DNA from: Stentor coeruleus
Lineage: Eukaryota; Ciliophora; Heterotrichea; Heterotrichida; Stentoridae
Assembly (NCBI GenBank): GCA_001970955.1
Contig: MPUH01001078.1
Location: 1-24,580 of the forward strand
Direction: 5' to 3'
DNA: 24,580 nt
Below, piece by piece: positions 1 through 8,839 of the stretch; position 1 is the first letter of the stretch, and each line of letters begins with the position of its first letter. The notes under the pieces were generated by a model, which was not told the DNA's origin, made no database searches, and saw only the letters and a program-made list of their open reading frames with translations. The position numbers and the translations under genes are program-made.

Positions 1-204
1 CCTGTTTCCAACTTTCATAAAGAAAACCGTAGCAGCACATTGACAAAAAATGATAAATTCGCAAATTCCTCAAACGATGAAATCGATGTTTTTAATGCTG
101 AAGAAAATACTTGTATGCCATTTACTGACCCATTTCAATTCGTCAACCCATCTCCAAAAGTTCTAGTAAAAAATTTCTATTCTAAACCTTTAATAAAGAA
201 ATAA
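1..204 (+). CDS. C-terminal end of an unknown protein (5' part outside window)
   Basis: Reading from base 1 gives 67 codons without a stop, ending in TAA at 202-204. The peptide is hydrophilic, rich in Asn, Ser and Lys, with an acidic stretch around residues 28-36 and a basic end (SKPLIKK). There is no recognisable domain, so function is unknown. The window edge cuts the gene, so the start is not visible. The codon choice and the length of the open frame in AT-rich DNA support real coding, and the next gene starts 59 bases downstream on the same strand. Confidence 0.55.
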   Translation, partial: PVSNFHKENRSSTLTKNDKFANSSNDEIDVFNAEENTCMPFTDPFQFVNPSPKVLVKNFYSKPLIKK

Positions 205-263
205 ATGATATACTTATCATACAAACACATATAATAAAAAGTGGATTTTAGTTTTTATATAAA

Positions 264-530
264 ATGGCTTCACTAAAATTTTTTTACTATATAGAAAAAC
301 ATGCAGTGAAAGCTAGAGATAATTCAATGTGGAAAGAGTATATTAGAAAAAATAGAAAGGTTTTAGATGAGAATCCGGGGATAGTGAATGATTTAACTTT
401 GATGTTTAAATCTACGGATGAGTATAAGGTATAGGGTATGTAGAGATTGCTTGAGATTTATAATATTGGTGCGAATAAAGATATGAAGGAGCAAATGGAG
501 AGTATTGCTAAAAGATGTGGTTTGAAGTAA
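264..530 (+). CDS. Small LYR-family (FMC1-like) protein, two exons
   Basis: Exon 1 is 264-428 (55 codons) and exon 2 is 444-530 (28 codons plus TAA). They are joined by removing a 15-nt GT...AG intron at 429-443 that holds two in-frame TAG codons. The 83-aa product begins with a helix like the LYR family N-terminus, has an R-K-N-R segment about residues 33-36, and in exon 2 a stretch with L-L-x-x-Y-N-I followed by a G-L-K ending. That order resembles plant and animal FMC1-like LYR proteins, which are small mitochondrial assembly factors (complex V/respiratory chain). The exon structure is well supported by the frame; the family call is from remembered patterns and is tentative. Without the intron the gene looks like a 55-codon fragment. 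Confidence 0.6.
429..443 (+). other. 15-nt intron in the LYR-like gene
   Basis: The sequence runs GTATAGGGTATGTAG, exactly 15 bases with GT and AG ends, and lies between codons 55 and 56. It contains two in-frame TAGs. Removing it joins two exons whose product continues a LYR/FMC1-like pattern to a TAA stop. Confidence 0.7.
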
Positions 531-807
531 GATAAGATAGTTGTTTAGTTTTTTGATTTTATGTTTTCATAAGCAAATTAGAGTTTGTTTGGTATGGTTA
601 GGATAGTTTATGTGGGTAAGGATGAGGAAAATATAGAGAAAAGTGGGCTTTAATGTTTAAGATGGGGATAGAGAAAGTGAGTTTTTTTATGACTATGATT
701 AAGATTTTAGTTGAAAAGTTTTATGGCATTTCACTTTAGATTTATTCTGTAATATCATTAGTTTGGGTTAATAATGTTCATAAGGCTAGTTTATAGTATA
801 ATCATAA
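531..807 (+). other. Intergenic, GT-rich on the plus strand
   Basis: Between the LYR-like gene and the phosphatase. One frame can be read here only if TAA and TAG are treated as glutamine, which no other gene in the window needs. No RNA gene or promoter element was recognised. Confidence 0.4.
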
Positions 808-1901
808 ATGTATAGGAAAATCCGGCCTTTGAATCTAAATAGTATTCCTGAGATCAAGTCCTGTGAAGAACTTCCTGTACTTCCTTTTACAACCCGTGCT
901 AGAGATAAACAAAGACAACAAACCCAAAAGTTTCAAATTCCTTCTACAAAAAGAAAGCATTTTCCCCATAAACATTTTACAGTCGGAATAGTCCATGTCT
1001 TAAAAAAAGAACGTAAAGACAAACCTGAACAATCTGAGTCTTCAACATTGCCATCATTAAACAAAACTCAAAGTTTAACCCATTTCGCCCAGCTTTATAT
1101 CCAAAGACCAAAAGAAATTCTAGAACTAGGGCAAATAATCTCAAGCCTCCCAAGTCACATAGACTACCTAAATAAAATCCTCCATCTTCCTAAATCAACA
1201 TTTTATGAAGGAAAAAAAACTTTAGTCTTAGACTTAGATGAAACTCTAACCCATAGTATAAAAAATCCATGCNAATAATCTCAAGCCTCCCAAGTCACAT
1301 AGACTACCTAAATAAAATCCTCCATCTTCCTAAATCAGCATTTTATGAAGGGAAAAAAACTTTAGTCTTAGACTTAGATGAAACTCTAACCCATAGTATA
1401 AAAAATCCATGTCAAAGTCATATAAAAATAAAAGTTACTGAAGAAATCTCAATCAATATAGTAATCCGTCCATTTGCTTTAGAATTATTAAAATCAGCAA
1501 GTCAAGATTTCGAAATAATAATCTTCACAGCATCCCAATACAAATATGCAAATGCTATTTTAAACCATCTAGACCCAATGAAAAAGTATATCAGTCAAAG
1601 ACTTTATCGAGAACACTGCTATGAATTCTGTGGTAATTTCATTAAAGATCTTAGAATACTAGGCAATCGGGATCTAAAAGATGTTGTCCTTGTTGATAAT
1701 TATCTTGTGTCTTTTGCCTTACAACCTGATAATGGGATCCCAATATCTACATGGACTACTGATCCAAATGACACCCAATTACGTCTTTTAATAGACTATT
1801 TACGAATATTAAAATCAGCTCGTGATGTAAGAAGCGTAAATTATACCGTCTTTGGGCTGAGTTCCCTAGTAAAAAACCCTCGAGACATGAATATCTATTA
1901 A
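808..1901 (+). CDS. SCP/FCP1-like (NLI-interacting factor type) HAD phosphatase, interrupted by an assembly duplication
   Basis: A HAD-family serine/threonine protein phosphatase of the FCP1/SCP group; relatives dephosphorylate the RNA polymerase II C-terminal domain or SMAD-type substrates. The catalytic D-x-D-x-T motif is at residues 142-146 (D142 nucleophile, D144, T146). The later conserved blocks are also present: R-P-F after a beta strand, I-I-F-T-A-S, R-L-Y-R-E-x-C, D-L-R-I-L-G-x-R-D-L and V-D-N ahead of P-D-N. About 110 N-terminal residues are basic and poorly conserved. The literal frame breaks at the N at 1273, where 1134-1272 is repeated as 1274-1411. Counting that 140-base unit once gives a single frame of 317 aa ending in TAA. 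The two copies differ at two or three bases. The gene is convergent with the GH31 gene, 35 bases away. Confidence 0.9.
1134..1411 (+). repeat. Direct duplication around single N at 1273 (likely contig overlap)
   Basis: Copies 1134-1272 and 1274-1411 are nearly identical and separated only by an N. They differ at an A/G, at a base in the following GAAGG run and at the last base. The unit length of 140 is not a multiple of three and breaks the phosphatase frame, which is intact if one copy is removed. Confidence 0.9.
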
Positions 1902-1936
1902 TAATAAAATACAAAACTTAACCTAATTCTAATAAC

Positions 1937-4525
1937 TTAGATAAAATAATCGATAAGCAAAGTTGCCATTTCATCAGGTTGTAAATAATTCTTAAGCCAG
2001 ATTTTGCATATCATATCCTCAGCACTCCAATAAACATTTGCAGGGATGAAAGTTGGTATCATACCACTTGATAATTTATAAACTGATTCAGGAGCAGCTG
2101 TACATCCATAGAAAATCAATGTAGAAATATAAGGCCATTCACCTGTTTGTCTTGAATACCCATAGCTGAGTTGTTGAAGGGTTAAATAATCAAATGTGCT
2201 ATTATGAGAGAAAAACTGATATTCAACTTCTAAATAGTTCCCATTAGCCATATTTCCATAAGTGCTCCCATCATCAAAAATAACAGAACCTATAGCTTCA
2301 ACACCAGGTCCTTGAACTATTATAAGGCTTATATTAGAATATCTTGTATCTCTTAAAGACATAGCATTATTGTAATTATCAACAATAGGGATTATAAACC
2401 CTTGGGCAACATGAATATTAATAAGCCCAGGCCAAGGCATATCAAGATAGACTGAGTTATCATAATCTAAGAAAATATACTCACCAGTATAAAGATCATA
2501 CCACATATCATCAGGGAAAAAAGATGTTGATCCTGTAATCCCATACCATAAACAAGGATGGACAATAAGAGCTTTTCCAAGCATAAAAGAAGTTGTGGCG
2601 TTGTATAGTAAATTCATATCATTAGGGTATTCCCAATATGCAGGTTTGAAAAGTTGTCCACCTTCAAGGCTGATTTTCATCATATGAGTATAAAAGTATA
2701 ATTGAAGCATGTATTTGTTACGAATTGACAAATTGTTGGTTTCTAATAATAATGGTCCAAATGCCCAAGGTTCTTGAGGTATTGATTCATCTTCGTTATG
2801 ATTTCGGGAAAATGGGTACATGGTTCCTAATTGAGTCCATCTGGAACATAATTCAAGGTTAGTGTTACCGAGAAAGCCACATATGTCAGCACCCATCATT
2901 GGGATTCCAAACATCCCGAAGTTGAAAATCCCAGTTATTGAGTATTCCATATAAGACCATTGAGAAAAATTATCCCCTAGCCATTTAGATGCCCATTTAC
3001 CATGACCTGGGAAGGAGCTTCTTGATAGAATAAAAGGACGGGTTTGTTTTTGTATGAAATACTGTGCAGCTGCTTTGCTTTCTAGGTATCCATAAAGAGA
3101 ATGCATGTTATACTCGGTAACCCCATTTGCATGAGTAGCTGCTACATCTAAAGATTCTACATTTATATCTTGCCCTGGTGTCCAAGGCATGGTAAGGTTA
3201 TTAATAAGTGTAGTTTGGTAGCCAACACATCCATTGACAAAGTTACTAACTTCATTCATATCAACCCAAACTCCTGAAAACGACACAAGCTGTTGGAAAG
3301 TGTTTAAAGCCTTAACCCAATAAGTCTGAGCGTCTGGGTTAAGCCAATCAAGGAAAGTTGCATTACCAGGCCAGACTTTACCTACACAAGGTGCACTTTG
3401 AACATAAGGGTTCATAATCCATACACCTTGATTAGTCCCATTAATATAATAAGGGTCGCTTATATTCTGAGCAATACCAGCATCAACAATTGGTATATAA
3501 TTTTTCCCAGTAGCCAACAAAGTATCAACAAGTTGAGTCACATTATTCATAGGATAATTAACAGGGTCATAAATGAAATCTTCAAAAGCAGACATATAAT
3601 CAATATCATTCCATAAACCATCTAAAGGTAAACCATATAAAGTATAGTTATCATATACTTGTGTAAGCATTGATATATTTCTATACCCCCAACGACTTTG
3701 ATGCCATCCTAAACTCCAATATGGGACTTCAACAGGTGGGCCAATAAGTTGATGATATTGAAAAACTACATCTTCAGGTGCTGGGCCTATAAATAACCAT
3801 AAGTCAATTATCCCACCAGTTGATCTAAAAGATAAAGACTGTGGGCCAACAATAGCTTGCATAGCATTAGCATTATAAAAAAGTCCTCCAAATGCAGAAC
3901 CAGTATCTTCATCAATAATCATATAAAAAGGATGAACACTATACATATTCCCTTCTTGTGATTGTCCATTATCAACAGGTGATTGTCTATCTCTTGCCCA
4001 CATAGTATAAGTTCCAGTTGGGAGTATAAATGAAGAAATTCTTTCCCCAAGTCCAAGAACATTAATTCCATAGTTAAAAGTACTAGTAAAAAGCAAGTCT
4101 TGATCATCATAACTAAACCAATTAGATGGATCTAAATTAAAAATAACCCTATTGTCTGATGTACGGATTACTTGAATACCCATAGGATTATCGCTTACTG
4201 TAACATTGTATAGACCTAAATTGCCTTGGATGGTATAATTAGTAAAGTCGTATGGGACTTCAAAACGTGAATTTTGTTGATCGGTTATTCTTATACGTAC
4301 ACGTTGTGGATTATCATAGGTTATGTTTAAGAAAAGTTTAGTAATCACGGTCTCATTTGCACTTTGAAGATTTCCTAGATGATATGTTGCTGTTGCTGTT
4401 ATTCCTGATGTGGTATAGATGATATTAGACAGATCGTATGGATTACTTTTTCCTTGGTTGAGCATTGAGGCTGAAGGGAGGATTAGACATCCTAGAAGGA
4501 TTATTATGCTTGAAAGTCTTCCCAT
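1937..4525 (-). CDS. Glycoside hydrolase family 31 alpha-glucosidase, secreted/lysosomal
   Basis: Hydrolyses terminal alpha-1,4-linked glucose, as in lysosomal acid alpha-glucosidase and maltase-glucoamylase. The 862-aa product starts with a signal peptide (hydrophobic core about residues 6-19, small residues near 20), so it should act in the lysosome/food vacuole or outside the cell. The GH31 signature W-V-D-M-N-E is at 420-425, with D422 the expected nucleophile. The acid/base region W-L-G-D-N is at 515-519 (D518), G-A-D-I-C-G at 545-550, and R-N-H-N around 574-577. The pattern matches the GAA/MGAM clade and not bacterial GH31 xylosidases. There are many N-x-S/T sites. No P-type trefoil domain is visible at the N-terminus. 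The frame is intronless from ATG to TAA. Confidence 0.95.
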   Translation of the reverse strand: MGRLSSIIILLGCLILPSASMLNQGKSNPYDLSNIIYTTSGITATATYHLGNLQSANETVITKLFLNITYDNPQRVRIRITDQQNSRFEVPYDFTNYTIQGNLGLYNVTVSDNPMGIQVIRTSDNRVIFNLDPSNWFSYDDQDLLFTSTFNYGINVLGLGERISSFILPTGTYTMWARDRQSPVDNGQSQEGNMYSVHPFYMIIDEDTGSAFGGLFYNANAMQAIVGPQSLSFRSTGGIIDLWLFIGPAPEDVVFQYHQLIGPPVEVPYWSLGWHQSRWGYRNISMLTQVYDNYTLYGLPLDGLWNDIDYMSAFEDFIYDPVNYPMNNVTQLVDTLLATGKNYIPIVDAGIAQNISDPYYINGTNQGVWIMNPYVQSAPCVGKVWPGNATFLDWLNPDAQTYWVKALNTFQQLVSFSGVWVDMNEVSNFVNGCVGYQTTLINNLTMPWTPGQDINVESLDVAATHANGVTEYNMHSLYGYLESKAAAQYFIQKQTRPFILSRSSFPGHGKWASKWLGDNFSQWSYMEYSITGIFNFGMFGIPMMGADICGFLGNTNLELCSRWTQLGTMYPFSRNHNEDESIPQEPWAFGPLLLETNNLSIRNKYMLQLYFYTHMMKISLEGGQLFKPAYWEYPNDMNLLYNATTSFMLGKALIVHPCLWYGITGSTSFFPDDMWYDLYTGEYIFLDYDNSVYLDMPWPGLINIHVAQGFIIPIVDNYNNAMSLRDTRYSNISLIIVQGPGVEAIGSVIFDDGSTYGNMANGNYLEVEYQFFSHNSTFDYLTLQQLSYGYSRQTGEWPYISTLIFYGCTAAPESVYKLSSGMIPTFIPANVYWSAEDMICKIWLKNYLQPDEMATLLIDYFI

Positions 4526-5305
4526 ATTTATTATTCACCAGGGAAAAATGAAAGATTTAGAGGATTAGGCTTGGGTATAGATTTTTTTTTTGTATGAAGA
4601 AAAGTAATTGTGTGAATGATTTAATTATTGTGAGATTTAGAGGGCTTGTTATAGAGATTTTTTAATAGGATTTTAAGATATCCTTTTTGTGTGGGATTAG
4701 TTTTGAAAAGTTGGTGTTTTTAGTTAGAGATTGCGTTTTTTTTTTGTTTTTAGGTTAGTTTTGTCTTTTCAGGATAGTGCATTGTTTTTCTTTAAAAATT
4801 ATATAAGGTATACGCTATATTGGCAAAAAAACGAAAAATAACTTAAATATTGTGAAAACTTCANTGTGTGGGATTAGTTTTGAAAAGTTGGTGTTTTTAG
4901 TTAGAGATTGCGTTTTTTTTTTGTTTTTTAGGTTAGTTTTGTCTTTTCAGGATAGTGTATTGTTTTTCTTTAAAAATTATATAAGGTATACGCTATATTG
5001 GCAAAAAAACGAAAAATAACTTAAATATTGTGAAAACTTCGCATCATCACCTGCAGTTTTTTCCGCAAAGTTTACAAAATCATATTGAAAAATCAATAAA
5101 AATACCCCAAAAAATATATTTTCCAATGTAGCTCTTATAAAATAATCCTATCTCCCAAGTATCCTAAACCTAAATTTCTCTTCAATAGCATCTAACCTTC
5201 CTATAGCAAAACAAAAAAAGCCTAAAAACCACCTTTTCTAGCACACCCCAAAAAACTCATCTACAAAAAACCTAATAATTAGCATCTAGACATAAGAAAT
5301 TTATA
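4526..5305. other. Intergenic region with duplication and composition switch
   Basis: Lies upstream of the GH31 gene and downstream of the pyruvate kinase gene. The left part (to about 5040) is GT-rich on the plus strand and the right part is AC-rich. Most of the left half is an unmerged duplication around the N at 4864. No coding frame or RNA gene was recognised. Confidence 0.6.
4688..5040. repeat. Direct duplication around single N at 4864 (likely contig overlap)
   Basis: Copies 4688-4863 and 4865-5040 match almost base for base. The differences are one T in a homopolymer run, one C/T and the terminal base. The N is the only base between them. Confidence 0.9.
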
Positions 5306-6871
5306 CTAGTTCACCGTAATGATCCTAAAACTAGTAGTCGTGCCTTCAATAAACGAGTCCTTTTTATTTCCAACAAAAACCACAACATCTCTAGACTTAA
5401 GAATTTCATGTTCTATACAAAGCCCAATCGCCACACTTTCATTATCTTTCCCAGGGTTAGAATCAATGAAAATCGGATACACACCTCTAACTATCCTTAA
5501 AAACTTCAATGTTTTAATTGAATCTGTTATAGCAACAACTATACACGAAGGTTTAAATCTAGAAATCGCTTTTGCAGTCTTACCACTTCTTGTCAAACAT
5601 ACAATCGCTTGTGCTGCAACTTTTTCTACAGCCTCAGCGGCAAAATAACAAATTCCATTCATAGGACTAAGAGGTGTAGGTAAACTTTCATATACTAATC
5701 TTCTTTGTTCAGCATAATTAACATATTGTTCTGCTTCAAAGCATATTTTATGTAAAGCACGTACTGCTAATTCAGGATAATGTCCATAAGCAGTTTCTCC
5801 AGTAAGCATAAGTGCATCAACTCCATCTAAAACCGCACAACAAGCATCAAAAACTTCAGCTCTTGAAGGTTTATCATTAAAAACCATACTTTCAAGTACT
5901 TGAGTTGATATAAAAACTGGCATACCCATTTTGTTACACATTGAAACTAATGATTTTTGAAGTTTACATACTGCAGAATGAGATGTTTCAACACCTAAAA
6001 TCCCTCTACCTATAGAACAACCATCTGAAGCATTCAAATAAATTTCAGGGTTTTCAGCTGTTTCTTTAGTTTGAATACCAACAAACCTCTTAACATTAGG
6101 TGGTGTAGCAAATGATAACAAATCATCTAAATCTTCCTTGTCTCTAACTTGTTTATATATAATAATATCAATATCCATCGGTCCTGCCCATTCTAATAAT
6201 CTTATATCTTCAAGTTCATTATTCACAGTATTATAGGCAAAACTACTTGCATTTAAAAAATTCAAAGGTTCACCATCTTCTAATATGCATTCATTTTCAG
6301 CTTTACAATGGACGACTTTTTGTCCTTTTAATGTCTTAGGTTTACTTCTTTTATATCTTTCTAATTTAAAATCTTGCTCAACATTTGTTGATGGGATTTC
6401 AGTAAATGATCCAAAAGATTCAGCGAATGATCCAATACCTTCGATTTCTGTGACTGTAAATATTGCTTTACCAAATTCAACAAGAAGTTTATCTCCTGGT
6501 CTGACCATACTAGGGAAAGCAGGGTTATTACATATGATTGTATTTGGTTCAGTACCTGAGTATTTATTTGTGACAATTCTAATCTCATCACCTACAGATA
6601 AAGAAAGTTGACAGCCAGCATTAGCATTACCTATTCTTATATCTCCTTCACGCAAACTTAAGATTACACAAACGTATCTTCCAACTAAGGTTTCAGCTTC
6701 TCTAAGGTTTTTAAGTACTTTTTCTCTTTCTTCACCTTGTAGGAACCGAGTTGTGATTCTAACAGCATCAATACCAGCTTGTAGAAGTTTAACAAGGGCT
6801 TCTACTGAACTTGAAGCTTTACCAAGTGTGACAATTATTTTGGTTTTTCTAGAGTTAAGTCCTGTTTGCAT
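5306..6871 (-). CDS. Divergent pyruvate kinase family protein, possibly catalytically inactive
   Basis: The 521-aa length and block order match pyruvate kinase: R-K-T-K-I at 8-12, the beta-barrel A domain, a B-domain insert about 85-185, A-S-D-G at 281-284, S-T-Q-V-L-E-S-M at 322-329, the L-T-G-E-T-A segment, and a C domain with T-R-S-G-K-T-A. Several catalytic positions differ from the family. The usual N-F-S-H after R38 is replaced (39-44 I-T-T-R-F-L). The D-T-K-G-P-E-I-R strand reads S-L-R-E-G-D-I-R (72-79). The K-I-E-N strand reads Q-T-K-E-T (267-271). A-R-G-D-L-G reads G-R-G-I-L-G (288-293), losing the metal-binding Asp. Active enzyme would make pyruvate and ATP from PEP and ADP; here loss of activity is likely but inferred. 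The frame is clean, so it is not a simple pseudogene. Confidence 0.88.
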   Translation of the reverse strand: MQTGLNSRKTKIIVTLGKASSSVEALVKLLQAGIDAVRITTRFLQGEEREKVLKNLREAETLVGRYVCVILSLREGDIRIGNANAGCQLSLSVGDEIRIVTNKYSGTEPNTIICNNPAFPSMVRPGDKLLVEFGKAIFTVTEIEGIGSFAESFGSFTEIPSTNVEQDFKLERYKRSKPKTLKGQKVVHCKAENECILEDGEPLNFLNASSFAYNTVNNELEDIRLLEWAGPMDIDIIIYKQVRDKEDLDDLLSFATPPNVKRFVGIQTKETAENPEIYLNASDGCSIGRGILGVETSHSAVCKLQKSLVSMCNKMGMPVFISTQVLESMVFNDKPSRAEVFDACCAVLDGVDALMLTGETAYGHYPELAVRALHKICFEAEQYVNYAEQRRLVYESLPTPLSPMNGICYFAAEAVEKVAAQAIVCLTRSGKTAKAISRFKPSCIVVAITDSIKTLKFLRIVRGVYPIFIDSNPGKDNESVAIGLCIEHEILKSRDVVVFVGNKKDSFIEGTTTSFRIITVN

Positions 6872-7142
6872 ATGAGATTATTATAAGATTTATGGGAAAA
6901 GTTTATGAGATAATTAGGAAAGCAGGCGATGATGATTAGGATTAGTGGTTTTGAAGTGAAAATAAACTTATGTTTTTCATGAGGAGAATTAGATTAGTTT
7001 GTTGCTCTTGAGGTGGAGGGTATGGATGGAAATGTGAACGCGCAAAAGTTGAGAGGCTGTTTAAATACCCTGGTTTAGTTACTTTCTTGATTGATGAGAT
7101 TTTATTCAGGTATTTTCTAAAACTATTTTATACTAAAAAGCT

Positions 7143-8125
7143 TCAGTGTCTAGTTTTCTTGTAATGGTTTTCAGTTTTAGTTAACTTTTTCAACTCCTCT
7201 TGGGTTTTCTTCATATCTTCTATCTTTTACCTGTCATAAACCTTACTGTACTCTTCCAAAATACACTTCAAATTTAAATCTGTAGTCAGATTAGGATAAT
7301 ATATTATTATCCGTATTTTCAGTTATAAGATCTAAAATGAGCTTTAAATGCATGACTAAATATAATCTTCATGTGAATATTCAGGCTTTATATTCTCATA
7401 AGTAATTCCTTTAAAATAAACCTTAATTCTATTGTCTTCAATAAAATAAATTCTATAACCCAACTAAAGTTTTAAGCGAATGAGTGCATTTGTGAAGTAA
7501 ATACGCAAAGGCATTTAACAGCTCTTTGGATCAAATTTCATCAAAGCATCGGTACTTATAATTAAATTCTATATATCCTTTATATCCATCAAAACCTAAG
7601 AACTTACGAAAATAATTAGAAAAAAACAGCTGCTTTAAAGCATCAACTTCATTAATAAAATCCTGCATAAACTGATAGTATAAAAAATCACTCAGATTTT
7701 TATAGCCTCATGCTTTATTACCCCATTTGTATATTCTTTTTTAACTTTTATAGGCCTATTTCTATATTGAACAACTCTAACTTTTTCTTTATGTCATCCT
7801 TTTTCTAATCTTGTTATGCTATCTTATTGGTATATATGAGCTTTTTCAGCTGTTTTGTATTTATCATAGATTTTATCGCAAACAACATGCTGAATATCTT
7901 CTGAGTAGCTAATTATCGACAACTTGAGTCATTGCAGTAATCATACTCTCAAAAAATCTAAAAAATAAAGATGCACATTTTTCCAAAGTTTCTTCCTCAG
8001 CAAAAGACAGCAACTGGGCTTTAATTCTGAAACCTATAAAAAATCCCAAGTTTTTTGTTCATAATTTCATTATTTCCACTTGTAATTTGCAAAAAAGCCT
8101 GCTTAAAGTTTTCCGCCTTCCATAT
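7143..8125 (-). pseudogene. Decayed minus-strand gene of unknown family
   Basis: Reading the minus strand from about 8125 gives a chain of protein-like segments in changing frames: about 8125-8021, 8058-7909, 7914-7692, 7695-7455, then shorter pieces to a TGA near 7143. At least five frame changes and several internal stops (TAA, TGA) lie within it. The longest clean piece has about 50 codons, long for this AT content. The segments are Lys-, Phe-, Tyr- and Glu-rich, and the last is coiled-coil-like. I looked for 15- or 16-nt GT...AG introns at the breaks and found none that fix the frames. The ATG position is degraded. The family is not recognised. It lies head to head with the gene starting at 8131. 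Confidence 0.5.
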
Positions 8126-8130
8126 TTATT

Positions 8131-8649
8131 ATGAAAAATTTGTATTTGAGTTTATGTTTAGGTCTAGTCCTTGGGATGTTTGATATGAACTACATGAGCG
8201 AGGTTAAACGAAAGGACATTTTAGAAGTTTTTGATGAGTATGACAAAATATGCGAACTTTTTTTAAAAAATTTTGCCCAAGAAGACTGTGTAAAATTTAG
8301 AAGTATCGGGGTTAGTCGAGTATGTGAAAGTGAGCCACTTGCATTTTTTTTATCTCAATTCAGTAGTGATAAAAGGAAAATATGCTTAGAAGAAAAAGAA
8401 TTATTGGAAAAGCTGAGTAACGAAGTTGGACAAAGGAGGAATTTTTTAGAAATGGAGAATGGATGGGATGTTGATGAGTTATTTGAACATTTTGGATCGG
8501 CTATGGAGGATTTTCCTGAGTTGATGGAAGTGGAGTTTAATTATTTGAAAGGAGATGTTTTTTATGACCCACCAGATCCTGTAATGATATCTAGAGACCT
8601 GATGAAAAAGCTAAGAAAAGTGTGTTCAGATTTAGAGTTCGCTTATTAG
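8131..8649 (+). CDS. Unknown acidic 172-aa protein with hydrophobic N-terminus
   Basis: Uninterrupted ATG-to-TAG frame. Residues 3-17 form a short hydrophobic stretch that could be a signal peptide or anchor. The rest is charged and predicted helical, with acidic clusters around 105-140 (W-D-V-D-E-L-F-E). Several Cys residues are spread along the chain (9, 42, 54, 66 and others). No known domain is recognised. The start lies only a few bases from the 5' end of the decayed minus-strand gene, so the two may once have shared a divergent promoter. Confidence 0.75.
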   Translation: MKNLYLSLCLGLVLGMFDMNYMSEVKRKDILEVFDEYDKICELFLKNFAQEDCVKFRSIGVSRVCESEPLAFFLSQFSSDKRKICLEEKELLEKLSNEVGQRRNFLEMENGWDVDELFEHFGSAMEDFPELMEVEFNYLKGDVFYDPPDPVMISRDLMKKLRKVCSDLEFAY

Positions 8650-8839
8650 AAAATAATTTAAAGCATCTCTTTTAGTTGTTATTTAAAAATGGAAATTTTA
8701 TACTGTTATGAAACTGATACAATCATAATCCCTAAATTACTATAATCACAATAAGTACTATCTTCACACTGACTTCTTAATAATCATAATAGCTTCCTCT
8801 AATTTTTCAATCTAATTTTTACCCAAAAAGTCTTTATAA

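Noticed and set aside
264-690. A long frame readable only if TAA and TAG code for Gln, as in many other ciliates
   Set aside because: The first two TAGs lie in a 15-nt intron and the first TAA ends an 83-aa protein that fits the LYR family. All other genes use TAA, TAG and TGA as stops.
3398-3616. Opposite-strand open frame inside the GH31 gene
   Set aside because: Antisense shadow of a well-supported gene; similar shadows inside the pyruvate kinase, MFS, kelch and lipase genes were also left out.
7143-8125. An intact multi-intron gene instead of a pseudogene
   Set aside because: Frame changes do not coincide with GT...AG units of 15 or 16 bases, and TGA stops lie inside several segments.
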